Assembly: GCA_947246775.1 (NCBI GenBank)
Contig: CAMXTM010000155.1
Span: 1-5,606 of the forward strand
Reading direction: 5' to 3'
Origin: an uncultured Clostridium sp.
Lineage (GTDB): Bacteria > Bacillota > Clostridia > Lachnospirales > Anaerotignaceae
Length of the DNA stretch: 5,606 nucleotides
Shown: positions 1 to 5,606 of the stretch, piece after piece
Layout: every line of letters begins with the position of its first letter
How positions within the stretch are numbered: position 1 is the stretch's first letter
Program-made: the position numbers and the translations under genes
Notes under the pieces: model-generated
Told to the model about the DNA's origin: nothing
Seen by the model: only the letters and a program-made list of their open reading frames with translations
Databases searched by the model: none

Positions 1-26
1 TGAGCCAGGATCAAACTCTTATATTA
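1..26 (-). rRNA. rrs: 16S ribosomal RNA, 5' end only (partial)
   Basis: Read on the minus strand, bases 19 to 1 give AGAGTTTGATCCTGGCTCA, the nearly universal sequence at E. coli 16S positions 8-26. Counting back seven bases puts the mature 5' end near base 26. The rest of the gene runs off the left edge. It is the first gene of a ribosomal RNA operon: tandem promoters, a boxA element and a leader hairpin lie directly upstream. The identity is certain; the exact mature end is estimated by analogy. Confidence 0.97.
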
Positions 27-60
27 AAATCCTTTTACTCAGATTACTCTGACTTTATAT

Positions 61-81
61 TAGGTTTTTTCAAAAAACCTA
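61..81 (-). promoter_or_regulatory. Hairpin in the 16S rRNA leader
   Basis: Two perfect 10-base arms, TAGGTTTTTT and its complement, flank a single base. In RNA this is a short A/U-rich hairpin closed by AGG/CCU pairs, about 35 bases upstream of mature 16S. A second small inverted repeat (TCAGA and TCTGA, near bases 40-54) lies between it and 16S. Leaders of rRNA operons commonly hold such stems for RNase processing and 16S folding. The repeat is seen directly; the processing role is inferred. Confidence 0.5.
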
Positions 82-128
82 CAAAAACTTTGAATAGACT
101 TGGGTTGTGTTTTATTTCTTAACTGTTC

Positions 129-142
129 AGTTTTCAAGGAAC
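129..142 (-). promoter_or_regulatory. boxA-like rRNA antitermination element
   Basis: The minus strand reads GTTCCTTGAAAACT, followed by GAACAG. It closely resembles the boxA sequences in Bacillus and Clostridium rRNA leaders (TTTGAAAACT type), which recruit NusB/S10 and other Nus factors so that RNA polymerase resists Rho over the untranslated operon. It lies downstream of both promoters and about 100 bases before mature 16S, as expected. Confidence 0.7.
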
Positions 143-200
143 GATTTCTTTCCTGTTTTGTTGCTTTTTTCGACTTCTTTTTTCGAAATCAACAGTAGCT

Positions 201-229
201 ATTATATCACTGCTGTTTTTACTTGTCAA
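201..229 (-). promoter_or_regulatory. rRNA operon promoter P2
   Basis: The minus strand carries a consensus -35 TTGACA (229-224), a 17-base spacer and a consensus -10 TATAAT (206-201). Transcription should begin near bases 195-193. Just upstream (230 to about 258) are A-runs and T-runs that fit an UP element bound by the alpha subunit. Both hexamers at full consensus with ideal spacing mark a very strong sigma-A promoter. It is the promoter nearer to 16S. Confidence 0.9.
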
Positions 230-308
230 GCACTTTTTTTACTTTTTTTAAAAAAGTTTTTTGTGCTTTTTATGTTTTCAGCTTGTGTTTTGCTGAATAC
301 AAATAATT

Positions 309-336
309 ATTATACTCAATTTTTACAGCTTGTCAA
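309..336 (-). promoter_or_regulatory. rRNA operon promoter P1 with UP element
   Basis: The minus strand carries -35 TTGACA (336-331), a 16-base spacer and -10 TATAAT (314-309), with the start expected near 302-300. Upstream, 337 to about 375 is almost entirely A-tract on the non-template strand, a classic UP element. About 107 bases separate it from P2, and the -35 regions and flanking A-tracts of the two are near copies (the plus strand reads CTTGTCAA, then CACTTTTTTTA in both with one base difference). Tandem promoters are usual for rRNA operons. Confidence 0.88.
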
Positions 337-397
337 CACTTTTTTTATATTTTTTTCTTTTTTTTTAAAATTATTCCAAACTACTACTTTATTTTAT

Positions 398-429
398 AAA
401 AAAGGCGAGATAGTATAAGCTATCCCGCC
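398..429 (-). terminator. Rho-independent terminator of ppdK
   Basis: On the minus strand, GGCGGGATAG (429-420) pairs with CTATCTCGCC (413-404) over 10 base pairs including one G-U. The loop is six bases, and a run of six T follows at once (403-398). It lies 35 bases after the ppdK stop codon. It is the only visible barrier between ppdK transcription and the rRNA promoters, with about 60 bases between its T-run and the P1 -35 site. Confidence 0.93.
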
Positions 430-464
430 TCCAAAATTACATTTTAACTACATCTACAAGCGAA

Positions 465-3098
465 TTATTTTTTTCTTGGGAAACTAATTTCTGCTTGTGC
501 TGCTGCCAATCTTGCAATAGGTACACGGAATGGTGAGCAGGAAACATAGTCTAATCCAATCATATGGCAGAACTCAACAGAAGATGGGTCGCCGCCATGC
601 TCGCCACAAATACCTAAATGAATGTCAGGGCGTACTGGTTTTGCTTTTTCTACTGCCATTTGCATTAACAAGCCAACGCCTGTTCTATCCAATCTTGCAG
701 TAGGGTCACATTCATAGATATTTCTATCAATGTAATCAGCCAAAATTTTACCAGCGTCATCACGAGACAAGCCATATGTCATCTGTGTCAAGTCATTTGT
801 ACCAAAGGAGAAGAACTCTGCTTCAGATGCAATTTGGTCTGCTGTCAAAGCAGCACGAGGAATCTCAATCATAGTACCAACAAGGTATTTGAGTGTTTTT
901 CCTTTTTCTTCCATAACTTTATTTGCTGTTTTTACTACAACTTCTTTTACATATTTTAATTCTTTGATTTCACCAATCAATGGTATCATGATTTCTGGCA
1001 CGATTTCAATGCCTTTTTCTGTAGAAACTTCGATAGCTGCTTCAATAATTGCTTTTGTTTGCATTTCAGCAATCTCTGGATAGCTTACAGCAAGACGGCA
1101 GCCACGGTGTCCCATCATAGGATTCAATTCATGAAGTCCTCTTGCTTTAATTTTCAATTCTTCTACTGTTTTTCCTGTTTCTTTTGCTAATACTTCAAAT
1201 TCTTCATCTGTATTTGGCATAAATTCATGAAGTGGTGGGTCTAAAAGACGAATTGTAACTGGTCTTTCTCCCATAGCTTCGTAAATGCCTTTGAAGTCAT
1301 CTTTCTGGAATGGTTCAATACCAGCAAGTGCTTCTACTCTTTCTTCTACACTATCAGAAAGAATCATTTTTCTAAATTTCATAATTCTTTCGCCTTCAAA
1401 GAACATATGCTCTGTTCTTGTCAAACCAATACCTTCTGCTCCAAAGTCAATCGCAACTTGTGCGTCTTTTGGTGTATCTGCATTTGTTCTTACTTTCAAA
1501 CTTCTCTTTTCGTCTGCCCATTTCATAAATGTTGCAAAGTCACCAGAAATTTCAGGGTCTACTGTCGCAATATCTTCATTGTAAATTTTACCTGTAGAAC
1601 CATCTAAGGAAATATAGTCACCCTCTTTGATTGTTGCGCCGCCCAATGTAAATGTTTTTTCTTCTTCATTCATGCGGATCTCTTCACAACCAGATACACA
1701 GCATGTACCCATACCACGTGCTACAACTGCTGCGTGAGACGTCATACCACCACGTACTGTCAAGATACCTTGTGCTGCAACCATACCTTCAATATCCTCT
1801 GGTGATGTTTCCAAACGAACAAGTATTACTCTTTCACCTGTTTCAGCGTGTACTTTTGCATCTTCTGCTGTAAAGTATACTTTACCTGCTGCTGCACCAG
1901 GAGATGCTGGCAAACCTTTACCGATTTCTTTTGCTGCTTTTAATGCTTTTTGGTCAAAAGCTGGGTGCAAAATTTGGTCAAGTTGTTTTGGCTCAACTTT
2001 CATCAATGCTTCGTCTGTTGTAATAAGTCCCTCATTTACCATGTCAACAGCAATTTTTAATGCTGCATTTGCTGTTCTTTTTCCATTTCTTGTCTGCAAG
2101 AAATACAGTTTTCCTTCTTCTACTGTAAATTCCATATCTTGCATATCTTTATAGTGTGATTCTAATTTGTTTGCAATGTCCATAAACTGATTATACACTT
2201 CTGGCATATCCTCAGCCAATTTTGCAATTGGTTTTGGTGTACGTACACCAGCAACAACGTCTTCACCTTGTGCATTTACAAGATATTCGCCGAGCATTGC
2301 TTTTTCTCCAGTTGCTGCATTTCTTGTAAATGCAACACCTGTTCCAGATGTGTCACCTTTATTACCAAATACCATCATTTGTACGTTTACTGCTGTTCCC
2401 CAACTATAAGGAATATCATTCATTCTTCTATATACAAATGCTCTTGGATTATCCCAGGAACGGAATACTGCTTTTGCTGCTTCCAACATTTGTTCCTTAG
2501 GGTCTTGTGGGAAATCTTTTCCTTGGTCTTCTTTATAAAGTTCTTTGAATTTTTCTGCTACATCTTTTAAATCTTCTGCGGACAAGTCAGTGTCATATTT
2601 TGCACCAACTTTTTCTTTGTATTCATCTAACAATCTTTCAAATTTTGATTTTGATACGCCGATAACAACATCTGCAAACATCATAATAAATCTTCTGTAT
2701 GAATCGTATGCAAATCTTTCATTGTTTGTTTTCTTTGCAAGAGCTTTTACAGAAACGTCATTTAATCCCAAGTTCAAAACAGTATCCATCATACCAGGCA
2801 TAGATGCTCTAGCTCCAGAACGTACAGATACCAACAGTGGGTCTTCAGGGTCGCCCAATTTCTTTCCAGCAATTTCTTCCAATTTTTTAAGAGCTGCATC
2901 AATTTGCTCAATCATTTCAGGAGTAAATTGTTTTCCTCCTTCATTATACTCTGTACAAGCTTCTGTTGTAATTGTAAAACCTTGAGGAACTGGCAATCCC
3001 AAATTTGTCATCTCAGCTAGGTTCGCACCTTTGCCTCCCAACAAATTTCTCATGGAAGCGTTTCCTTCACTAAACATATACACATATTTTTTGCCCAT
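465..3098 (-). CDS. ppdK: Pyruvate, phosphate dikinase
   Basis: This cytoplasmic enzyme reversibly converts ATP, phosphate and pyruvate to AMP, pyrophosphate and PEP; in anaerobes it often serves glycolysis or gluconeogenesis. The 877 residues match the full family length. The N-terminal ATP-grasp part (about 1-340) has GGKGANLAEM at 21-30, VRSGARASMPGMMD near 92-105 and the ATP-site pattern DMEF...LQTR at 321-337. The swivelling phosphohistidine domain (about 390-510) carries GGMTSHAAV with the phosphorylated His455. The C-terminal PEP/pyruvate barrel (about 530-877) has Arg561, Arg617, Glu745, Asn768 and the acid/base Cys831 in CGEHGGDP. His455 and Cys831 sit at the numbers used for the C. 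symbiosum enzyme, so it should be active. The ATG is set by AGGAGG 11 bases upstream. The gene has its own promoter at 3245-3217 and ends at a strong terminator. No PPDK regulatory-protein gene is visible. Nothing is truncated. Confidence 0.98.
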   Translation of the reverse strand: MGKKYVYMFSEGNASMRNLLGGKGANLAEMTNLGLPVPQGFTITTEACTEYNEGGKQFTPEMIEQIDAALKKLEEIAGKKLGDPEDPLLVSVRSGARASMPGMMDTVLNLGLNDVSVKALAKKTNNERFAYDSYRRFIMMFADVVIGVSKSKFERLLDEYKEKVGAKYDTDLSAEDLKDVAEKFKELYKEDQGKDFPQDPKEQMLEAAKAVFRSWDNPRAFVYRRMNDIPYSWGTAVNVQMMVFGNKGDTSGTGVAFTRNAATGEKAMLGEYLVNAQGEDVVAGVRTPKPIAKLAEDMPEVYNQFMDIANKLESHYKDMQDMEFTVEEGKLYFLQTRNGKRTANAALKIAVDMVNEGLITTDEALMKVEPKQLDQILHPAFDQKALKAAKEIGKGLPASPGAAAGKVYFTAEDAKVHAETGERVILVRLETSPEDIEGMVAAQGILTVRGGMTSHAAVVARGMGTCCVSGCEEIRMNEEEKTFTLGGATIKEGDYISLDGSTGKIYNEDIATVDPEISGDFATFMKWADEKRSLKVRTNADTPKDAQVAIDFGAEGIGLTRTEHMFFEGERIMKFRKMILSDSVEERVEALAGIEPFQKDDFKGIYEAMGERPVTIRLLDPPLHEFMPNTDEEFEVLAKETGKTVEELKIKARGLHELNPMMGHRGCRLAVSYPEIAEMQTKAIIEAAIEVSTEKGIEIVPEIMIPLIGEIKELKYVKEVVVKTANKVMEEKGKTLKYLVGTMIEIPRAALTADQIASEAEFFSFGTNDLTQMTYGLSRDDAGKILADYIDRNIYECDPTARLDRTGVGLLMQMAVEKAKPVRPDIHLGICGEHGGDPSSVEFCHMIGLDYVSCSPFRVPIARLAAAQAEISFPRKK

Positions 3099-3216
3099 GC
3101 TAAAATATACCTCCTAACAAAAAATTTTCATCAATAAGTGAGCCAAACACTGATTTACGATAGAGATTTAGACAATTTTATTGCCTATCACTTCATTTTC
3201 TCACCCTATCTTTACT

Positions 3217-3245
3217 AATATACCACTTTTTAGCAAAAAGTACAA
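3217..3245 (-). promoter_or_regulatory. Probable ppdK promoter with inverted repeat in the spacer
   Basis: The minus strand reads TTGTAC (3245-3240), 17 bases, then TATATT (3222-3217). The -10 has five of six consensus bases and is preceded by TGG, an extended -10 element that can make up for the weak -35. Transcription would start near 3210 and give a leader of about 110 bases. A 7-base inverted repeat, ACTTTTT and AAAAAGT, fills most of the spacer (3225-3241), a possible operator. No better promoter is seen in the 195-base gap. Confidence 0.6.
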
Positions 3246-3293
3246 CCAATTCTTTCTATTTTTTATACCCTATTTTTCCACAAATTATTTTTA

Positions 3294-4679
3294 TTAAAAT
3301 TCCATTTTTTGTTTTAAATATACTACTAGCTGGTCAATTGCTACTCTTTCTTGTTGCATTGTGTCTCTATCTCTTATTGTTACTGCTTTATCTTCTAGGG
3401 AATCAAAGTCAAATGTAATACAATATGGTGTGCCAATTTCATCTTGTCTTCTATAACGTTTTCCTATACTTCCAGAATCATCATATTCACAATGGAACTC
3501 TTTTATCAACATCTGATACACTTCTGTTGCTTGCTCAGACAGTTTTTTAGACAGTGGCAACACTGCTGCCTTAATTGGTGCAATCGCTGGGTGGAAATGC
3601 AACACTGTTCTACTATCTCCATCTTCCAATGTTTCCTCATCATACGCATTACACAAAAAGGCTAATGTCATTCTATCTGCACCCAAAGATGGCTCTATAC
3701 AATATGGGATATACTTTTTATCTTCTTCTTGGTCAAAATAAGTCATATCCTGTCCTGACACATTTTGATGACAAGTTAAGTCAAAATCTGTTCTATCTGC
3801 AATACCCCAAAGCTCACCCCAGCCAAATGGGAACATAAATTCAATGTCTGTTGTCGCATTACTATAATGGGAAAGCTCCTCTTTTTCATGGTCTCTCAAA
3901 CGAATATTTTCCTCCTTAATACCCAAGTTTAAAAGCCATTCTTTACAATATTTTCTCCAGTATTCAAACCACTCCAAGTCTGTACCTGGTTTGCAGAAAA
4001 ATTCTAATTCCATTTGCTCAAATTCTCTTGTCCTAAACGTAAAATTACCTGGTGTGATTTCATTTCTAAAGGATTTTCCTACCTGTCCTATACCAAATGG
4101 CAATTTTTTTCTTGTTGTTCTTTGCACATTTTTAAAGTTTACAAAGATTCCCTGTGCCGTCTCTGGTCTCAAATATACCGTATTTTTTGCGTCTTCTGTT
4201 ACACCTTGAAATGTTTTAAACATTAAATTAAATTGTCTAATATCTGTAAAGTTATGCGCTCCGCAGCTTGGGCAGGTAATTTTTTCTTCTTCTATAAATT
4301 TCTTCATTTCTTCATTGCTCCAAGCGTCAATGCTGACCTCTTCCATGCCTTTTTCTTTTCTATAGTCTTCTATAATCTTATCTGCTCTAAATCTTTCTTT
4401 ACACTCTTTGCAATCCATTAATGGGTCGCTAAATCCACCTACGTGTCCAGAAGCTACCCATGTCTGTGGATTCATCAATATTGCGCAGTCTACTCCTACA
4501 TTATATGGACTCTCTTGCACAAATTTACGCCACCATGCCTTTTTTACATTGTTTTTTAATTCCACACCTATAGGACCATAATCCCATGTATTTGCTAAAC
4601 CTCCATAAATTTCTGAACCTGCATACACAAATCCTCTGTTTTTTGCCAATGCTACTATTTTTTCCATTGTAATTTCCAT
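3294..4679 (-). CDS. glyQS: Glycyl-tRNA synthetase, single-chain homodimeric (alpha2) type
   Basis: This class II synthetase charges tRNA-Gly with glycine using ATP. It is the one-chain form shared with archaea and eukaryotes, not the alpha2-beta2 form of many bacteria. The N-terminus has the family signature [20 protein letters not shown] (residues 16-35). Cys90/Cys93 and Cys136/Cys139 form two CxxC pairs in the inserted segment and may bind metal. Class II motif 2 begins at FRNE (204-207) and continues through [13 protein letters not shown] (216-228); motif 3 is [10 protein letters not shown] (333-342). The C-terminal anticodon-binding domain starts near [16 protein letters not shown] (361-376). 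At 461 residues it is full length. The ATG at 4679 is preferred over Met5 because GGAG lies 11 bases before it (23 before Met5). Expression is controlled by the T-box directly upstream. No hairpin terminator is visible after the stop, so read-through into ppdK is possible. Confidence 0.97.
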   Translation of the reverse strand: MEITMEKIVALAKNRGFVYAGSEIYGGLANTWDYGPIGVELKNNVKKAWWRKFVQESPYNVGVDCAILMNPQTWVASGHVGGFSDPLMDCKECKERFRADKIIEDYRKEKGMEEVSIDAWSNEEMKKFIEEEKITCPSCGAHNFTDIRQFNLMFKTFQGVTEDAKNTVYLRPETAQGIFVNFKNVQRTTRKKLPFGIGQVGKSFRNEITPGNFTFRTREFEQMELEFFCKPGTDLEWFEYWRKYCKEWLLNLGIKEENIRLRDHEKEELSHYSNATTDIEFMFPFGWGELWGIADRTDFDLTCHQNVSGQDMTYFDQEEDKKYIPYCIEPSLGADRMTLAFLCNAYDEETLEDGDSRTVLHFHPAIAPIKAAVLPLSKKLSEQATEVYQMLIKEFHCEYDDSGSIGKRYRRQDEIGTPYCITFDFDSLEDKAVTIRDRDTMQQERVAIDQLVVYLKQKMEF

Positions 4680-4704
4680 TTCTCTTTTTACTCCTTTCTA
4701 AAAT

Positions 4705-4750
4705 AAAAAAACTTCCGCCCCTTACAATAAACTACTGTAAGGGACGAAAG
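4705..4750 (-). terminator. T-box-controlled intrinsic terminator upstream of glyQS
   Basis: On the minus strand, CTTTCGTCCCTTACA (4750-4736) pairs with TGTAAGGGGCGGAAG (4726-4712) over 15 base pairs including two G-U pairs, and seven T follow (4711-4705). The 5' arm is also needed by the T-box antiterminator, so the two folds exclude each other. Charged tRNA-Gly favours this terminator; uncharged tRNA stabilises the antiterminator and allows glyQS transcription. Confidence 0.95.
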
Positions 4751-4925
4751 TATACCTTCCGCGGTTCCACCCTTTTTGGCTAAATCCTTTTTTAGCCCTC
4801 TTTTATTTGCTTTTTCTGCTCCAAAGCGCCCTTCTTTGTGTTCCATTGCACTGCTTTCACCACTTCACAATGCTCTCTGCTAAATTTTACACAAATACTC
4901 CTCTTTTTCATAGCAGTTTTTTATT
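4705..4925 (-). promoter_or_regulatory. Glycine T-box riboswitch (leader of glyQS)
   Basis: The leader senses uncharged tRNA-Gly. The T-box sequence AGGGTGGAACCGCGG is at 4773-4759 and includes the TGGA-containing bulge that pairs with the tRNA acceptor end. Stem I is closed by CTGCT (4916-4912) with AGCAG (4820-4816). Its distal arm has AGAGAG (4878-4873) and a GGTGAAA loop (4861-4855). TTTGTGT pairs with ACACAAA just above the specifier loop, which has loop-E-like AGTA and GAA strands. The specifier codon is most likely GGC (4830-4828), followed by the expected purine; the overlapping GGG also encodes glycine. Stem III is GGCTAAA/TTTAGCC (4797-4778). In the antiterminator, AAGGG pairs with CCCTT and GCGGAAG with CTTTCGT. 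All elements appear intact, and this agrees with the gene downstream. Confidence 0.96.
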
Positions 4926-4931
4926 TTTTAT

Positions 4932-4960
4932 ACTCTATCACGCCATTTTTATAAAGTCAA
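4932..4960 (-). promoter_or_regulatory. glyQS promoter
   Basis: The minus strand reads TTGACT (4960-4955), a 17-base spacer, then TAGAGT (4937-4932) preceded by TGA, an extended -10. The predicted start near 4925 lies about 10 bases before T-box stem I, the usual position. An A/T-rich stretch follows at 4961-4980, after which the divergent promoter of the RNHCP unit begins; the two -35 boxes are only 20 bases apart. Confidence 0.75.
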
Positions 4961-4980
4961 GCTCTTTTTTATTATTTTGC

Positions 4981-5009
4981 TAGAAAAATATATATCAATG
5001 TGTTATACT
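4981..5009 (+). promoter_or_regulatory. Promoter of the RNHCP unit
   Basis: The plus strand has -35 TAGAAA (4981-4986, four of six consensus bases), a 17-base spacer and -10 TATACT (5004-5009, five of six), preceded by TGT, an extended -10. Transcription would begin near 5016, inside the palindrome at 5011-5037, and give a leader of about 170 bases before the RNHCP start. It is divergent from the glyQS promoter. No other good match lies between here and the leader reading frame. Confidence 0.6.
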
Positions 5010-5010
5010 G

Positions 5011-5037
5011 AATAAACAGAAAATTTTTCTGTTTATT
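5011..5037. promoter_or_regulatory. Perfect 27-nt palindrome over the predicted transcription start
   Basis: AATAAACAGAAAA and its exact reverse complement flank a single central T. It begins one base after the -10 hexamer, so it covers the expected +1. A second, outer pair of 7-base arms, TCAATGT (4995-5001) and ACATTGA (5045-5051), brackets it. The site and symmetry suggest a repressor operator. If transcription starts further upstream than predicted it could instead form a 5' hairpin that protects the mRNA. No known regulator motif is recognised. Confidence 0.6.
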
Positions 5038-5076
5038 TATATCAACATTGAAAGAAAAGAAAGAGAGGATTTTTTT

Positions 5077-5127
5077 ATGAAAAACAAGAAGGAAGCTACC
5101 ATTGTTGTAAACTGGGAGGTTTGCTAA
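5077..5127 (+). CDS. Putative 16-residue leader peptide upstream of the RNHCP gene
   Basis: The frame encodes MKNKKEATIVVNWEVC and ends at TAA. AAGAGAGGA lies seven bases before the ATG, a good ribosome site, which argues for real translation despite the small size. The last codons (Trp-Glu-Val) contain GGGAGGTT, one arm of the alternative RNA folds that can expose or hide the downstream ribosome site. The peptide is too short for a domain and has no run of one amino acid and no glycine codons, so simple amino-acid attenuation is not suggested. The IVV core is loosely like IAVVE of the macrolide-stalling ErmA leader, which is weak evidence. The frame lies 60 bases before the RNHCP start. It is not a member of any family I recognise. 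Confidence 0.6.
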   Translation: MKNKKEATIVVNWEVC

Positions 5128-5177
5128 AAAACAGCCCAGCCTCCCAAAAAAGTTTTTATACTGATACTTTTTGGAGG
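5114..5177 (+). promoter_or_regulatory. Candidate translational attenuator with mutually exclusive hairpins
   Basis: Segment A, GGGAGGTT (5114-5121, inside the leader frame), can pair with AGCCTCCC (5138-5145) over 8 base pairs. The same C-rich segment with its A-tail (5140-5152) can instead pair with CTTTTTGGAGG (5167-5177). This gives CCTCC/GGAGG plus five A-U pairs with one bulged C, and closes off the whole Shine-Dalgarno site of the RNHCP gene. The two folds cannot coexist. Neither hairpin is followed directly by a T-run, so control of translation is more likely than transcription termination. The complementarity is seen directly; the switch is inferred. Confidence 0.6.
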
Positions 5178-5187
5178 AAAATAAATT

Positions 5188-5606
5188 ATGAATAGAGAAA
5201 ATAAACGAATACGTTACAAAAAAGGATACTATAAAAATCATGCCTGTAATGACAGTTTTACCTGTAAAGTATGTGGGCGTCTTGTTGTTTCCGCAGGTGC
5301 TGGAACAAATCACCGCAACCATTGCCCTAACTGTCTTCACAGTATTCATGTTGATAATGAACCTGGTGACCGTGAATCAGATTGTGGTGGCATTATGGAA
5401 CCGATTGGTGTATGGGTACGCAAAAGCGGAGAATGGGCAGTGATTCACAGATGTCGCCGTTGTGGCAAAATTTCTTCTAACAGAACCGCTGCTGACGACA
5501 ATCCTATGAAATTGATGTCTATTGCCATGAAGCCATTAGCTCAGCCCCCTTTTCCATTAGAACGAATTACAGAATTAACTGTTTTAATGGGCGGGGAAGG
5601 TTCATT
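5188..5606 (+). CDS. RNHCP domain-containing zinc-ribbon protein (3' end beyond window)
   Basis: No stop codon occurs before the right edge, so 139 codons are seen and the C-terminus is missing. The protein contains the motif that names the family, RNHCPNCLHS (residues 43-52), followed by HVD, PGDRESDCGG (59-68), PIGVWVRKSGEWAVIHRCRRCGK (from 72) and SSNRTAADDNPMKLMSIAMKP (from 96). CxxC pairs at 26/29, 46/49 and 89/92, with Cys66 and His87 nearby, imply one or two structural zinc sites. The first 17 residues are rich in Lys and Arg. There is no signal peptide or membrane segment, so it is likely cytoplasmic. The molecular function of the RNHCP family is not established; a nucleic-acid or ribosome-linked role is only a guess from the zinc ribbon, the basic N-terminus and the translation-type leader. 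TTGGAGG ends 10 bases before the ATG and fixes the start. Confidence 0.9.
   Translation, partial: MNRENKRIRYKKGYYKNHACNDSFTCKVCGRLVVSAGAGTNHRNHCPNCLHSIHVDNEPGDRESDCGGIMEPIGVWVRKSGEWAVIHRCRRCGKISSNRTAADDNPMKLMSIAMKPLAQPPFPLERITELTVLMGGEGS

Noticed and set aside
107..418. 103-codon plus-strand open frame rich in Phe and Leu
   Set aside because: It lies over the rRNA promoters, their A/T tracts and the ppdK terminator on the opposite strand. The composition only reflects T-runs, and no ribosome site or family resemblance is seen.
889..2985. Several plus-strand open frames of 60-150 codons
   Set aside because: All are antisense shadows of ppdK, whose protein is full length with every catalytic residue.
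3110..3210. Possible alternative pairings in the ppdK leader (GTGAG, AAGTGA and CAATAA segments against a CTCACTTATTG segment on the minus strand)
   Set aside because: The arms are short and AT-rich, no terminator or hidden ribosome site results, and no riboswitch class is recognisable.
3444..4421. Several plus-strand open frames opposite glyQS
   Set aside because: They are antisense shadows of a complete glycyl-tRNA synthetase and lack ribosome sites.
5114..5159. Hairpin at 5114-5145 as an intrinsic terminator
   Set aside because: The hairpin is followed by AAAAAAG before five T, so the T-run is not next to the stem; a translational role fits better.
4972..5349. 125-codon minus-strand open frame
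   Set aside because: It is antisense to the RNHCP gene, its leader and its promoter. The RNHCP frame has clear family motifs and a good ribosome site, so this is a shadow.
5240..5443. 67-codon plus-strand open frame with a hydrophobic stretch
   Set aside because: It overlaps the RNHCP gene in another frame, has no ribosome site and no recognisable motif.

Overview
The window looks like chromosomal DNA of a low-GC, Gram-positive anaerobe of the Clostridia, probably Lachnospiraceae-like. The evidence is AT-rich intergenic DNA, AGGAGG-type ribosome sites, a T-box riboswitch, a single-chain glycyl-tRNA synthetase, and a pyruvate, phosphate dikinase whose catalytic residues fall at the same numbers as in the Clostridium symbiosum enzyme. 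The family-level placement is an inference.

Three units are transcribed leftwards (- strand). From right to left they are: glyQS (4679-3294), preceded by a complete glycine T-box riboswitch and its own promoter; ppdK (3098-465), with its own promoter, a strong ribosome site and a strong terminator at 398-429; and the start of a ribosomal RNA operon. Of the operon, the window holds two tandem promoters (about 336-309 and 229-201), a boxA-like antitermination element, a leader hairpin and the first ~26 bases of 16S rRNA. The 438 bases between ppdK and the left edge are therefore regulatory and not protein-coding.

One unit is transcribed rightwards (+ strand) from the intergenic region it shares with glyQS. 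An extended -10 promoter (4981-5009) is followed at once by a perfect 27-nt palindrome (5011-5037). Next comes a 16-codon leader reading frame (5077-5127), and then an RNHCP-domain zinc-ribbon protein (5188 to the right edge, incomplete). Between the two reading frames lies an arrangement of three mutually exclusive RNA segments. One is inside the end of the leader frame (5114-5121), one is a central C-rich segment (5138-5152), and one contains the Shine-Dalgarno site of the RNHCP gene (5167-5177). The central segment can pair with either of the others. This looks like leader-peptide translational attenuation of a gene of unknown function and is the most interesting part of the window.

The known genes are core functions: charging tRNA with glycine under tRNA-sensing control, pyruvate/PEP interconversion, and ribosomal RNA synthesis. 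The RNHCP gene is the only one without an established role. Its leader suggests that its expression responds to the state of translation.
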